Source: Methylopila sp. Yamaguchi
Lineage (GTDB): Bacteria; Pseudomonadota; Alphaproteobacteria; Rhizobiales; Methylopilaceae
Reading direction: 5' to 3'
DNA length: 64,000 nucleotides
Assembly: GCF_002897035.1 (NCBI RefSeq)
Contig: NZ_BAUX01000015.1
Location: 53,504-117,503, forward strand
The position numbers and the translations under genes are program-made. Under the pieces are notes generated by a model. It ran no database searches and had not been told where the DNA came from. It saw only the letters and a program-made list of their open reading frames with translations. Of the stretch, positions 27,985 to 37,841 are shown one piece after another; positions within the stretch are counted from its first letter, which is position 1, and every line of letters begins with the position of its first letter.

Positions 27985-29463
27985 TCAGTCCAGCGCCGCG
28001 AGGACTTCCGGCAGCGCGCCCGGCAGATCATCGGCGATCAGGCCGCGCCCGACGCGCGTCGCGGCCTCGCCGTGAATCCAGACCGCAGCGGCTGCGGCCT
28101 CGAAGACGGGCGCGCCTTGCGCCAGCAGGCCGGCGGTAATCCCTGCCAGCACGTCGCCCGCTCCGGCCGTGGCGAGATAGGCCGGCGCGTTGTCGGCGAT
28201 CGCAGCCCGCCCGTCGGGCGAAGCCACCACCGTGTCCGGCCCCTTCAGCACCACCACGGCGCCCAGCCGGGCCGCAGCCTCGCGCGCCCGCTCGAGCTTC
28301 GATCCCGAGGGAGCCGCGTCGCCGAAGAGGCGGCCGAACTCGCCTTCGTGCGGGGTGAGCGCCACAGGGCGGTCGGCCCGCGTCGCGATCGCCTCCGCAA
28401 GGTCTCCGGGCCGTCCCGCGAACGCGGTGAATGCGTCGGCGTCCAACACGACGGAGCCTGCAAGGTCGAGCGCCCGGCGGACGATCTGCTCCACGCCCTC
28501 GCCCGCCCCGGGGCCGACGACCGCCGCGTCGGTCCGGCGCAGGCCAGCCGCGGCCGCGAATCCCGCGGCGTCGTCCGCCGGTCGCAACATGACGGCGGTG
28601 ACGTGCGCGGCGTGGATGCGGAGCGCCGCGGGCGGCCCGATCAGCGTCACGGCGCCGGCCCCCGCCCTCAGCGCCGAAACCGCGGACAGACGCGCCGCGC
28701 CGGTCGCGAACTCGGGCCCGGTCCACACCACGCAGTGCCCGCGGCCATATTTGTGGCCCTCGGGCTTGGGACGCGGCAAAGCGGCCCGCCATAGCGCCGG
28801 GCGGTTGAGGAAAGCGGTCGCGCCGAGACTTTCGACCACGCGTTGCGGCATCCCGATGTCCGCGAGGACGAGGCGGCCGCAGAGCCCACGGCCGGGATAG
28901 AGCACATGGCCCGGCTTGAGGCGGACGAAGGTGACGGTGGCGTCCGCCCGGACGATGGGACCCTGCCCGGCGGGCTGGCCGGTGTTCCCGTCGAGGCCGC
29001 TCGGGACGTCGACGGCGAGCGTCGGGACCGCGATCGCGCGGAGCCGTTCGGCCGCCTCCGCGGCGGCGCCTTCAAGCGCGCGGGATAGGCCGGCGCCGAA
29101 CAGCGCGTCGACCACGATGTCGGCGTCCGAAAACTCCGCCTCGTCGAGTGGGACCACGGGTCCCTGCCAGCGGGCGGCGGCGGCCGCCGCATCGCCCGTC
29201 AGCCGCCCGCGCGGGACGAACGCGGCGATCGCGACCTCGAGGCCTCGCGCCGCGAGCAGACGGGCCGCAACGTAGCCGTCGCCGCCGTTGTTCCCCGGCC
29301 CGGCCATAACGATGACGCGGCGGGCGAGCGGCCAAAGGTCGAGCGCGGCGTCGGCGACGGCGCGTCCGGCGGCCTCCATCAGCTCCGCGCCGCTTGCGCC
29401 TGCGGCCGGCGCGCGGCGGTCCGCTTCGGCCATCTCGAACGTCGACAGAAGCTCCAGGGTCAA
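27985..29463 (-). CDS. nnr: Bifunctional NAD(P)H-hydrate epimerase / ADP-dependent dehydratase
   Basis: Repairs hydrated NAD(P)H: the N-terminal YjeF_N domain epimerises the R and S forms and the C-terminal ribokinase-like domain dehydrates S-NAD(P)HX with ADP. The N-terminal domain shows ELMEAAGRAVADA and VIVMAGPGNNGGDGYVAARLL, then VDALFGAGLSR and DVPSGLDGNTG. The C-terminal domain has VVGPGAGEG, VLDADAFTAF, TPHEGEF and the ATP-site signature TAGAGDVLAGITAG. About 493 residues. Family members begin near LTLELLSTFEMAEADRR, so I use TTG 29463, which has GGAG sites upstream; ATG 29553 is the alternative and would run towards the glnB promoter region. Confidence 0.88.
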   Translation of the reverse strand: MTLELLSTFEMAEADRRAPAAGASGAELMEAAGRAVADAALDLWPLARRVIVMAGPGNNGGDGYVAARLLAARGLEVAIAAFVPRGRLTGDAAAAAARWQGPVVPLDEAEFSDADIVVDALFGAGLSRALEGAAAEAAERLRAIAVPTLAVDVPSGLDGNTGQPAGQGPIVRADATVTFVRLKPGHVLYPGRGLCGRLVLADIGMPQRVVESLGATAFLNRPALWRAALPRPKPEGHKYGRGHCVVWTGPEFATGAARLSAVSALRAGAGAVTLIGPPAALRIHAAHVTAVMLRPADDAAGFAAAAGLRRTDAAVVGPGAGEGVEQIVRRALDLAGSVVLDADAFTAFAGRPGDLAEAIATRADRPVALTPHEGEFGRLFGDAAPSGSKLERAREAAARLGAVVVLKGPDTVVASPDGRAAIADNAPAYLATAGAGDVLAGITAGLLAQGAPVFEAAAAAVWIHGEAATRVGRGLIADDLPGALPEVLAALD

Positions 29464-29655
29464 CGGCTCCGCTCCACCCAAAAGCGCTTTCTGCCCAATT
29501 CTCGCGCTGACACCGGACCCCGCCTCCGATTTAACCGCTTCTTTATTGTGCATATCGCCATCTAATTCATCAGGAAGGCGGCGGCTGCCCTTTCCCTCGG
29601 ATGACCTATCTTTCAAACGAGCCGAAGACGCAGCGGTTTCGCAGAGCGTGGAAGA

Positions 29656-30087
<432 letters not shown>

Positions 30088-30153
30088 GCCTTGGATACGG
30101 CCGCCGATGAGCGGCCGAAGCCCCACTCCTGAACAAGGATAAGGATAATCAAA

Positions 30154-31569
30154 ATGGCAATGACCACGGCCAAGGACGTTCTCGCCTTCATCCAAGAGAA
30201 CGACGTCAAGTACGTCGATCTCCGCTTCACCGACCCCCAGGGCAAGTGGCAGCACGTCACCTTCGACATCACGATGGTGGACGACGAGTTTTTCGCGGAA
30301 GGCCAGATGTTCGACGGCTCGTCGATCGCCGGCTGGAAGGCGATCAACGAGTCCGACATGCTGCTGATGCCGGACGTCGCCACCGCCTGTCTGGACCCGT
30401 TCTTCGCCGCCACCACCCTGTCGGTGGTCTGCGACGTGCTCGAGCCCACGACCGGCGAGCCCTACGAGCGCGACCCGCGGGGCACGGTGAAGAAGGCCGA
30501 GGTCTACATGCAGTCGCTGGGGATCGGCGACACCGTCTATTTCGGGCCCGAAGCCGAGTTCTTCGTGTTCGACGACGTCAAGTTCGCGGCGACCCCCTAC
30601 AACACCGGCTTCAAGCTCGACTCGATCGAGCTGCCGACGAACTCCGACACCGACTACGACACCGGCAACATGGGCCACCGTGTCCGCACCAAGGGCGGCT
30701 ACTTCCCCGTGCCGCCGGTGGACAGCGAGCAGGACATGCGCGGCGAGATGCTGGCCGCGATGGCCGCCATGGGCGCGGTCGTCGAGAAACACCACCACGA
30801 GGTGGCCTCCGCCCAGCACGAGCTCGGCCTGAAGTTCGAAAAGATCGTCCGCATCGCCGACCACCTGCAGGTCTACAAGTACTGCATCCACCAGGTCGCG
30901 CATTCCTACGGCAAGACGGCGACCTTCATGCCGAAGCCGGTCTACGGCGACAACGGCTCGGGCATGCACGTCCACCAGTCGATCTGGAAGGACGGCAAGC
31001 CGCAGTTCGCCGGCGACAAGTACGCCGGCCTCAGCCAGGAGTGCCTCTGGTACATTGGCGGCATCATCAAGCACGCCAAGGCGCTGAACGCCTTCACCAA
31101 CCCGTCGACGAACAGCTACAAGCGGCTTGTCCCGGGCTTCGAGGCCCCGGTGCTGCTGGCCTACTCCGCGCGCAACCGCTCGGCCTCCTGCCGCATCCCG
31201 TGGACGAACTCGCCGAAGGCGAAGCGCGTCGAGGTGCGGTTCCCCGACCCGACCGCGAACCCCTACCTCGCCTTCGCGGCGCTGCTGATGGCCGGCCTCG
31301 ACGGCATCACCAACAAGATCGATCCGGGCCCGGCGATGGACAAGGATCTCTATGATCTGCCGCCGCGTGAGCTGAAGAAGATCCCGACCGTTTCGGGGTC
31401 CCTGCGCGAGGCGCTGCAGAACCTCGATAAGGACCGCGAGTTCCTCAAGAAGGGGGGCGTGTTCACCGACGACCAGATCGACAGCTTCATCGAGCTGAAG
31501 ATGAAGGAGGTGATCCGGTTCGAGCACACGCCGCACCCGGTCGAGTTCGACATGTACTACTCGGCCTGA
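30154..31569 (+). CDS. glnA: Glutamine synthetase type I
   Basis: Makes glutamine from glutamate, ammonia and ATP as a cytosolic dodecamer. 471 residues. The beta-grasp domain carries [11 protein letters not shown], the metal-binding blocks are [12 protein letters not shown] and [11 protein letters not shown], and the ATP region includes [27 protein letters not shown]. The adenylylation site Tyr in [12 protein letters not shown] (near residue 400) is present, so control by GlnE is expected. AAGGAT precedes the ATG; a second ATG two codons in could also serve. A strong terminator ends the operon. Confidence 0.98.
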   Translation: MAMTTAKDVLAFIQENDVKYVDLRFTDPQGKWQHVTFDITMVDDEFFAEGQMFDGSSIAGWKAINESDMLLMPDVATACLDPFFAATTLSVVCDVLEPTTGEPYERDPRGTVKKAEVYMQSLGIGDTVYFGPEAEFFVFDDVKFAATPYNTGFKLDSIELPTNSDTDYDTGNMGHRVRTKGGYFPVPPVDSEQDMRGEMLAAMAAMGAVVEKHHHEVASAQHELGLKFEKIVRIADHLQVYKYCIHQVAHSYGKTATFMPKPVYGDNGSGMHVHQSIWKDGKPQFAGDKYAGLSQECLWYIGGIIKHAKALNAFTNPSTNSYKRLVPGFEAPVLLAYSARNRSASCRIPWTNSPKAKRVEVRFPDPTANPYLAFAALLMAGLDGITNKIDPGPAMDKDLYDLPPRELKKIPTVSGSLREALQNLDKDREFLKKGGVFTDDQIDSFIELKMKEVIRFEHTPHPVEFDMYYSA

Positions 31570-31609
31570 GGCCGATCGATCGCGACGGCGGCCTCGCCGC
31601 CGAGCTCTC

Positions 31610-31635
31610 AAGGGCGCCTTCGGGCGCCCTTTTTC
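31610..31635 (+). terminator. Rho-independent terminator of glnB-glnA
   Basis: AGGGCGCC (31611-31618) pairs with GGCGCCCT (31623-31630) around a TTCG tetraloop, extended by A31610-T31631, and is followed by TTTTTC. A canonical strong terminator 41 bases after the glnA stop. Confidence 0.93.
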
Positions 31636-31814
31636 GTTGCGCGCAGTCGAACATGGCGATTACGGCCACTTTGACTTTGGTCGCAAGCGCAATCCCGCCC
31701 CACCAAGATGATCAGGGCGATCACGAGGCCCTGACGGCAATGTGAGGCCGGCCCTGATCGCAATATCAGCGGTGTCATTTATGTGTCGCGACCACAAGCG
31801 GAGAAAATTATACG

Positions 31815-31837
31815 AACTCATACTTATAATATGAGTT
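31815..31837. promoter_or_regulatory. AT-rich inverted repeat upstream of the cytochrome c gene
   Basis: AACTCATA (31815-31822) and TATGAGTT (31830-31837) form a perfect 8-bp palindrome with a seven-base centre, inside an unusually AT-rich stretch (about 31770-31870) 50 bases before the cytochrome start. It contains TATAAT at 31825-31830, so it could be an operator over a promoter. A second, wider repeat, GATCAGGGC (31710-31718) / GCCCTGATC (31751-31759), lies upstream. No gene is visible from 31636 to 31886. Confidence 0.5.
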
Positions 31838-31886
31838 TTATAATTGGCAACTCTTCGATTTTTGAGAAACGAGCGGGAGGAATGAC

Positions 31887-32474
31887 ATGGCGAGAGCTTG
31901 GATGAAGGGCGCAGCTGCCGCGGCGCTGACGGCGGCGATCGGCGCGGCGGGCGTCATGGGCGCGAAGGCGGCGCTCACCTTCAACAACGCGGTGACGGGC
32001 GAGGTGCTGAACCTCGACGACGCTCCGCCTGAGGGCAAGGACACGGAGGCGTTCAAGGCTTTCGTCGAGACGGGCAAGAACGCCTACCTCGGGAACCCGA
32101 GCTGCCTCGCCAAAGGAGAGCAGCTGTTCCTCGCCATGTGCTCGGGCTGCCATGGCCAGAAGGGCGAGGGCAAGCTTGGGCCGGGCCTCAACGACAGCTA
32201 CTGGACCTACCCGCAGGGCGCGACCGACAAGGGCCTGTTCGAGCTCATCTTCGGCGGCGCAAGCGGGCAGATGGGGCCGATGTACGGCTCGATGAACGTC
32301 GACGAGATGCTGCTGACGATGGCCTGGGTGCGCCACCTCTACAAGGACAAGCCCGAGGACGCCGGCGAGTGGATGACCGCCGAGCTCAAGGCGTCCTACA
32401 AGCCGTTCGACGGCAAAACGCCGCCCCCGAAGCCCGCCGCCGACGCTCCCGAGAGCTGCAAGACCGACGAGTGA
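31887..32474 (+). CDS. Periplasmic cytochrome c(L)-like protein (MoxG/XoxG family)
   Basis: A 195-residue protein with a signal peptide (KGAAAAALTAAIGAAGVMGAKA) and a single haem-binding CxxCH (CSGCHG, about residue 88). The surrounding sequence, KLGPGLNDSYWTYPQGATDKGLFELIFGGASGQMGPMYG with Met as probable axial ligand and then MLLTMAWVRHLYKDKPEDAGEW, is the pattern I know from cytochrome c(L), the electron acceptor of PQQ methanol dehydrogenases. No dehydrogenase large subunit lies next to it, so the partner is unknown: it may serve a distant XoxF/MxaF or another PQQ alcohol dehydrogenase. It starts after GGGAGGAATGAC. It converges with the GMC operon. Confidence 0.85.
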   Translation: MARAWMKGAAAAALTAAIGAAGVMGAKAALTFNNAVTGEVLNLDDAPPEGKDTEAFKAFVETGKNAYLGNPSCLAKGEQLFLAMCSGCHGQKGEGKLGPGLNDSYWTYPQGATDKGLFELIFGGASGQMGPMYGSMNVDEMLLTMAWVRHLYKDKPEDAGEWMTAELKASYKPFDGKTPPPKPAADAPESCKTDE

Positions 32475-32517
32475 GAGACGCAGAGCGTCCGGCCCCGCCC
32501 GGGCGCTCCCGCGGCCG

Positions 32518-32934
32518 TCAGATCAGCGACGGCCGCAGCAGTTTCGCGGCGCAGAGGCTTGCTTCCGTCTCCGACAGCACCCAGCCGTCGATCACGACGC
32601 AGCGGCCTTCGGCGAAGTCCGCTGCGCACTGGTCCTGGACCAGCTGCCGACGGGTCGTCGGGCAATCCGTCGCGACCGCCTCGGCGATCAGCGGGCGGAG
32701 CTTCATCGCCGCCGCGAGTCCGTCGAAATCCGAAGAGAGGCTCGCCTCGGCCAGCGCGCCCTCCCCGATCCGGCGCGCGACGGCGCCGTCCGGCGGGATG
32801 TCCAGCAGCGAGAAGAAGTCCGGGTGGTTGCGCGGCACGAAGCTGCAGGCCACGCGACCGCCGCCATAGGCCGCGAGGCCGAAGGCGCCGACGGCTGCGG
32901 TCCCGAGCAGCGCCCGGCGGGTGAGCTTGCCCAT
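32518..32934 (-). CDS. Small twin-arginine-signal protein, likely companion subunit of the GMC dehydrogenase
   Basis: A 138-residue protein with a Tat-type signal (KLTRRALLGTAAVGAFGLAAYG). The mature part has a conserved-looking FFSLLDIPPDGAVARRIGEGALAEA and ends in CVVIDGWVLSETEASLCA. It follows the GMC oxidoreductase by ten bases in the same direction. The GMC protein has no signal peptide of its own. In FAD-dependent glucose and fructose dehydrogenases a small Tat subunit carries the large one across the membrane; I infer the same here from context and general resemblance, not from strong sequence identity. A 9-bp hairpin (32511-32519 / 32528-32536) spans the stop codon. Confidence 0.68.
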   Translation of the reverse strand: MGKLTRRALLGTAAVGAFGLAAYGGGRVACSFVPRNHPDFFSLLDIPPDGAVARRIGEGALAEASLSSDFDGLAAAMKLRPLIAEAVATDCPTTRRQLVQDQCAADFAEGRCVVIDGWVLSETEASLCAAKLLRPSLI

Positions 32935-32944
32935 GTCGCCCTCC

Positions 32945-34534
32945 TCAGGCGCTGACCGCGAGGTGCTCGGCGAGGCGGATCGCGAGCGCGGTGATTGTGA
33001 GGGTCGGGTTGGCGCAGCCGCCGGTCGTGAACACGGAACTGCCGGCCATGTAGAGGTTCTTCGTCGAATGCACCCGGCAGTCGGCGTCCACGACGCCCTG
33101 CCGCGGATCTGCGTGCATGCGGGTGGTGCCCATGTGGTGGTAGCCGGAATAGGCGATGTCGGGGTCCGGCGGGTCGCTCACGCCGAGCTGCAGCCGGCCG
33201 AGACCCGCCGCGCCCACCTGCTCGCCGATGAACTGGTGGGTCCGGCGCAGACGCAGCAGGTCCTCGTTCGTCACCCGCCAGTCGAGCGCGATGCGCTGCA
33301 GCCCGAACGGGTCGGTGTCCGCGGTCAGCGTCACGCGGCTGTCGGGGTTCGGCGCCTGCTCGGCGTCCTGCCGCAGGCGGAACGCCTGGGCGGGCTTTTC
33401 GGGCAGCACGCGCCGCAGGGCGTGGCGGTAGACGCCGGTCGCGACCGAGCCCAGGTCGTCGACCACGTCGCAGGTGCGTTCCGCGAACCGGTCCGGCACA
33501 TGCCCCCGGCTGAAGGTCTTCAGCATGGTGGAGAACGCCACCCAGCCGTAGTTCCGGAAGTCGTCGCTGTAGACCGCGTCGCCGTAGTCCGCGACGAGGA
33601 AGGCCGAGTTGTTGTTGAGGTTTCTGGCCTTCACAACGTCGGGATGGACCTTGAGACCCATCAGGATCTCGGCGCCGTCGTACTTCAGCGAGGTCGGGTA
33701 GAGCCGGGTGTCGACGTCGTCCCGGAACAGCAGCATCGAGGTCTCGATCGTCATGTGGTCGGTGTAGAACCGGCCGACGAGATCGTGCTCGTTGCCCAGG
33801 CCCGCGGGGCGCTGCTTGCGGGCGTTGAGCAGGATGCGGGCGTTCTCGATGCCGCCGCAGGCGATGACGTAGGTCTTGGCCTTCACGGTCGTCGCCCGGC
33901 CGTCGAGCGTGCGAACGGCGACCGATGTGACGACGTCGCCGCCGTCGGCCAGCGTCACGTCGACGAGGTTCGCGTGCGTCCAGCAGGCGATCTTCGGATC
34001 GGCCCGCACCGTCTCCATGAACTTCTCGGCGAACCGGGTCGGAGGGCTCTGCTGGTAGACGTCGGTGAGAATTTTCGTCGGGTCGAGCGGCAGCGCGGGA
34101 AAGGGCACGATCGAGCGCCAATCCTCCCAATCGTAGCGGTAGGGCCCGAGGTCGAGATAGGGGTGCGCGCGGGCGTAGAAGGGGTCGAGGTCGGCGCGGG
34201 TGATCGGCCAGCCGTGGTGGGGAATGTCGGCTCGGGTCTCGAAGTCGAGCGCGTCGAGCGGCGCGCAGAGCCCGGTCCAGTGGCCGGACGTGCCGCCGAA
34301 CTGCCGGAGGCGCGACGCCGCCACGTCGATGTGGCCGTGCCCGATCACGGCGCCCTCGTAGAGCGCCTGGCTCGACTCCTCGTAAGCCTCGCCGCCCCCT
34401 TCGAGCAGGACCACGCTGCGTCCCTTGCGGGCGAGTTCGAGCGCCAGCGTGACGCCCGCGGGGCCCGTGCCGACGACGCAGACGTCGCCCGTGATCTCCT
34501 TCGGCGTCTCGCCGCTCTGCAGATCGAAGATCAT
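32945..34534 (-). CDS. GMC family FAD-dependent oxidoreductase
   Basis: A 529-residue dehydrogenase of the glucose-methanol-choline family. The N-terminal FAD-binding GTGPAGVTLALELARKG (about residue 22) and the GGTSGHWTGLCAPLD segment are present. So is the C-terminal active-site pair: His in YSGYHHMGTTRM and Asn in GGCANPTLTITALAIRLAEHL. It resembles membrane-bound FAD sugar/alcohol dehydrogenase catalytic subunits rather than cholesterol or choline oxidases; the substrate is unknown. No signal peptide is seen. It sits between an acyltransferase gene (four bases upstream) and a small Tat protein (ten bases downstream), all on the minus strand, clearly one operon. No cytochrome subunit is included. 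Confidence 0.88.
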   Translation of the reverse strand: MIFDLQSGETPKEITGDVCVVGTGPAGVTLALELARKGRSVVLLEGGGEAYEESSQALYEGAVIGHGHIDVAASRLRQFGGTSGHWTGLCAPLDALDFETRADIPHHGWPITRADLDPFYARAHPYLDLGPYRYDWEDWRSIVPFPALPLDPTKILTDVYQQSPPTRFAEKFMETVRADPKIACWTHANLVDVTLADGGDVVTSVAVRTLDGRATTVKAKTYVIACGGIENARILLNARKQRPAGLGNEHDLVGRFYTDHMTIETSMLLFRDDVDTRLYPTSLKYDGAEILMGLKVHPDVVKARNLNNNSAFLVADYGDAVYSDDFRNYGWVAFSTMLKTFSRGHVPDRFAERTCDVVDDLGSVATGVYRHALRRVLPEKPAQAFRLRQDAEQAPNPDSRVTLTADTDPFGLQRIALDWRVTNEDLLRLRRTHQFIGEQVGAAGLGRLQLGVSDPPDPDIAYSGYHHMGTTRMHADPRQGVVDADCRVHSTKNLYMAGSSVFTTGGCANPTLTITALAIRLAEHLAVSA

Positions 34535-34538
34535 CAGC

Positions 34539-35678
34539 TCATTCCGCTCCGGCGGGCCGCAAAGCTTTGCGTTCGCCGCGCTCGGCGATGCGCATGACCA
34601 GCTTGCGGCCAGGTTTCTCGACCCATGCGTAGGTGATCTGCGATGCGACCAGGGTCGCGAAGGGTACGCTCAAGCCCAGCGCCGCGCGTTCGGCCAGCCT
34701 GTCGCCGAAGCCGAGAATCTCGGCGCTGTTGAACAGCACCGTGAGCACGATCGCATGCGTGAGGTAGATCGAATAGGAGATGTCGCCGAGCCAGTTCAGG
34801 ACGCGGCCCCGCAGCAGCCCCGGCTCGACCCAGGTGGCGCGCGAGGCGAGCGCAGCGACCAGCACGATCATCGGCGGCCAGAGGGCGTCGTAGGGGGCGT
34901 TGAGCGCCACCAGAACCGCGCAGACGCCGAACACCCCGGCCACGGACGCGGCATAGATCCGCGGCGTCATCGCGACCAGCGCCGGCTCGTCGTCGAAGAT
35001 GCGGCGCAGGAGGATGCCGGCGAAGAACGACGGCGCGATGCGCAGCGCCCCGCCGTCGGCGGTGAGCGAGGTCAGGTCGAGGCCGAAGGCCCAGTGCGAG
35101 AACAGCGAGCAGGCAAGGAACAGGACTAGCATCGCGACGACGCGCTGGGGCGTGCCGCGAACGCGATCCGCCGCCGCCAGGAACAGCGGGATCGCGAGAT
35201 AGGCGCACCATTCCGCGCTTATCGACCATGACGGCCAGTTCCAGGCGAGGTCCGGCGCAAGCCAGGTCGAGTGCAGCATCGCGGCGTTGACGAGGAAGGT
35301 GTAGGCCGTGTGCGGGTTGTCCGGCTCGGCGCCCATCAGGCGTCCCGCCGTCACGATCGCTCCCATCACGCACAGCGTGAACATGTGAAGCGGCCAGAGC
35401 CGCGCCAGCCGGCGGACCAGAAAGGCGCCGTGCCGGAACCGCCCCTCGCTCCACGGCGGATCGTACATGTGGGCCAGCACGAAGCCGCTCAGCACGAAGA
35501 AGAAGTCCACGACGAGCCGCGTGTACTCCACCGGGGCCGGCAGTTCGCCCTGGCCTTTGAGGACAGTCGCGAGCGTGTGCGCGAGCACGACCCAGACGGC
35601 CGCGATCCCCCGGGTCGAGACGAGCTCGGGCAACAGCATGCCGGACCTGAAGCTTCGCGGCGGTTCATGCATCGTCAC
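34539..35678 (-). CDS. Membrane acyltransferase, family 3 (OafA/YrhL type)
   Basis: A 379-residue integral membrane protein with about ten hydrophobic segments. The N-terminal signature LVSTRGIAAVWVVLAHTLA carries the family's R/H pair, followed by FFFVLSGFVLAHMY and VRRLARLWPLHMFTL, typical of Acyl_transf_3 proteins that O-acylate sugars, lipopolysaccharide or exopolysaccharide at the inner membrane. The late WLGDISYSIYLTHAIVL is also characteristic. It is the first gene of the operon with the GMC dehydrogenase and Tat protein; a link between acylation and oxidation is suggested only by position. It may use a later start within the first 15 residues (MLLPELVST). Confidence 0.88.
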   Translation of the reverse strand: MTMHEPPRSFRSGMLLPELVSTRGIAAVWVVLAHTLATVLKGQGELPAPVEYTRLVVDFFFVLSGFVLAHMYDPPWSEGRFRHGAFLVRRLARLWPLHMFTLCVMGAIVTAGRLMGAEPDNPHTAYTFLVNAAMLHSTWLAPDLAWNWPSWSISAEWCAYLAIPLFLAAADRVRGTPQRVVAMLVLFLACSLFSHWAFGLDLTSLTADGGALRIAPSFFAGILLRRIFDDEPALVAMTPRIYAASVAGVFGVCAVLVALNAPYDALWPPMIVLVAALASRATWVEPGLLRGRVLNWLGDISYSIYLTHAIVLTVLFNSAEILGFGDRLAERAALGLSVPFATLVASQITYAWVEKPGRKLVMRIAERGERKALRPAGAE

Positions 35679-35848
35679 TCGCTGTCCCCCCGGACGTCGA
35701 CGGGACGAGACTTACTTGAAACTCCTTTACGGACCGCTGCCGCAGTCGTGATGTCACCGCCACGACATGGAAAGTTTTTAGAAACCTTCTTGTCGGCGCC
35801 GCCGCAGGGCGTGACGACTCCTTCCAGAACAGCCGGACGGACCCCGCC

Positions 35849-37822
35849 ATGACCGACGACCTTCGCACCACCCGCGCCGTCGCCTGCGAGGACGCCGAGA
35901 ACGTCGGGCGCAACAGCAGCGCGAATCCGACCCTGGGCGAGATCATCGCCGCGCGCTTCTCGCGACGGGACCTGATGCGCGGCGCGCTTGCGGCGACGGC
36001 GATCGCGGCCACGATCTCGCCGCGGGCGCTCGACGCCGCAGGCGCCGCCTCGGCCGCCGAGCCGGCGTCCCGGTTCGACTTCAAGGAGATCGAAGCGGGC
36101 ATCGACGAGACCCACCACGTCGCGGACGGCTACGACGCCGACGTGCTGCTGCGGTGGGGCGATCCGCTGTTTCCAGACGCGCCCGCTTTCGATCCCCTCG
36201 CCCAGACGGCCGAGAAGCAACGCCTGCAGTTCGGCTACAACAACGACTTCGTGGGCTTCGTGCCGCTGGACGGCTCGGCCGACCGCGGCCTCCTGGTCGT
36301 GAACCATGAGTACACCAACGAAGAGCTGATGTTTCCGGGGCTCGGGGTGCAGGATTCCAAGTCCGCCGCCCTCGCCGGCATGACGCGCGAGCTGGTGGAC
36401 ATCGAGATGGCCGCCCACGGCGGCTCGGTCGTCGAGATCGCCCGCGCCGGCGGCAAGTGGTCGGTGGTCCCCAACTCCCGCTACACGCGCCGCATCACCG
36501 CCGAGACCGAAATCGCGATCCACGGCCCCGCCGCGGGCCACGAGCGGCTCCGGACATCCTACGATCCGGAGGGTCGGCGGGTGCGAGGCATGATCAACAA
36601 TTGCGCGGGCGGCGTAACCCCGTGGGGCACGTGGCTCACCTGCGAAGAGAACACCAACAACTACTTCTGGGGCAAGGTCGCCGACGACCACCGGGAAGCG
36701 ACGAACTACAAGCGCATTGGCATCACCGGCAGTCCCTGGCAGGCCTGGGGCCGGTTCCACGACCGCTTCGACGTGGCCAAGGAGCCGAACGAACCGAACC
36801 GCTTCGGCTGGGTGGTCGAGATCGACCCGACGGATCCGGCCTCGACCCCGAAGAAGCGGACCGCCATGGGGCGCTTTAAGCACGAGGGCGCCGCGAACGC
36901 CCTGTCGGCCGACGGCCGGTTCGTCGTCTACCAGGGCGACGACGAGCGCTTCGACTACGTCTACCGCTTCGTGACGGCCGCGAAGGTCGACATGGCGGAC
37001 CGCGCGCACAACGCGGACATTCTCGACGACGGCGTTCTGCATGTCGCGCGCTTCGACGCCGACGGCCGCGGTCGCTGGATGCGCCTCGTCCAGGGCGAAG
37101 GGCCCCTCACCCCGGTCAACGGCTTCGCGAGCCAGGCCGACGTGGTGATCGAAGCGCGCCGCGCGGCGGACCTGCTGGGCGCCACCAAGATGGACCGCCC
37201 GGAAGACGTCGAGGCCAACCCGAAGACGGGCAAGGTCTACGTGATGCTGACCAACAACTCGAAGCGGAAGGCCGACCAGGTCGACGCCGCTAACCCGCGG
37301 CCCGAGAACGCCTTCGGCCACATCGTCGAAATCACTCCGGACGGCGGCGATCATGCGGCGGAAGGATTCGCCTGGGAGATCCTGGTGAAGTGCGGCGACC
37401 CGTCGATCGCAGCGGTTGGCGCGACCTTTTCCAGCGCGACCAGCGTGAACGGCTGGTTCGGGATGCCCGACAACTGCGCGGTCGACGCGCAGGGGCGGCT
37501 CTGGATCGCGACGGACGGCAACGGGGCGAAGAGCACAGGCCGAGCCGACGGACTGTGGGCGCTCGAGACCGAAGGGACCGCCCGGGGCGCTTCAAAACAC
37601 TTCTTCCGCGTGCCGGCCGGCGCAGAGATGTGCGGCCCCTACTTCACCGCGGACGACACGACGCTGTTCCTCGCCGTCCAGCACCCCGGCGAGAGCGACG
37701 ACGACAAGGCCCCGGGGACTTTCGAGGTCCCCGCCACCCGCTGGCCGGACTTCGCGACGGGCATGCCGCCGCGGCCGTCCGTGGTGGTGGTGACGAAGCG
37801 CGGCGGCGGCGCGATCGCCTGA
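35849..37822 (+). CDS. phoX: PhoX-family alkaline phosphatase (DUF839)
   Basis: A 657-residue secreted phosphatase. After about 37 residues there is a Tat motif (SRRDLMRGALAATAIAAT), as expected for PhoX, which is exported folded with its calcium/iron cofactor. Characteristic blocks are YNNDFVGFVPLDG, LLVVNHEYTNEELMFPG, NCAGGVTPWGTWLTCEENTNNYFW, RFGWVVEIDP, RFKHEGAA and MDRPEDVEANPKTGKVYVMLTNN, which supply the metal and substrate ligands of the family. It is divergent from the acyltransferase operon with a 170-base shared upstream region. I did not see a convincing PHO box there. A hairpin terminator follows. Confidence 0.9.
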   Translation: MTDDLRTTRAVACEDAENVGRNSSANPTLGEIIAARFSRRDLMRGALAATAIAATISPRALDAAGAASAAEPASRFDFKEIEAGIDETHHVADGYDADVLLRWGDPLFPDAPAFDPLAQTAEKQRLQFGYNNDFVGFVPLDGSADRGLLVVNHEYTNEELMFPGLGVQDSKSAALAGMTRELVDIEMAAHGGSVVEIARAGGKWSVVPNSRYTRRITAETEIAIHGPAAGHERLRTSYDPEGRRVRGMINNCAGGVTPWGTWLTCEENTNNYFWGKVADDHREATNYKRIGITGSPWQAWGRFHDRFDVAKEPNEPNRFGWVVEIDPTDPASTPKKRTAMGRFKHEGAANALSADGRFVVYQGDDERFDYVYRFVTAAKVDMADRAHNADILDDGVLHVARFDADGRGRWMRLVQGEGPLTPVNGFASQADVVIEARRAADLLGATKMDRPEDVEANPKTGKVYVMLTNNSKRKADQVDAANPRPENAFGHIVEITPDGGDHAAEGFAWEILVKCGDPSIAAVGATFSSATSVNGWFGMPDNCAVDAQGRLWIATDGNGAKSTGRADGLWALETEGTARGASKHFFRVPAGAEMCGPYFTADDTTLFLAVQHPGESDDDKAPGTFEVPATRWPDFATGMPPRPSVVVVTKRGGGAIA

Positions 37823-37841
37823 ACCCGCGAGCCGGACGGAT

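Noticed and set aside
35679..35848. Possible PHO box upstream of phoX
   Set aside because: GTCGTG and TGTCA-like fragments occur and there is a 6-bp repeat (35744-35749 / 35760-35765), but the two 7-base half-sites at 11-base spacing are not there.
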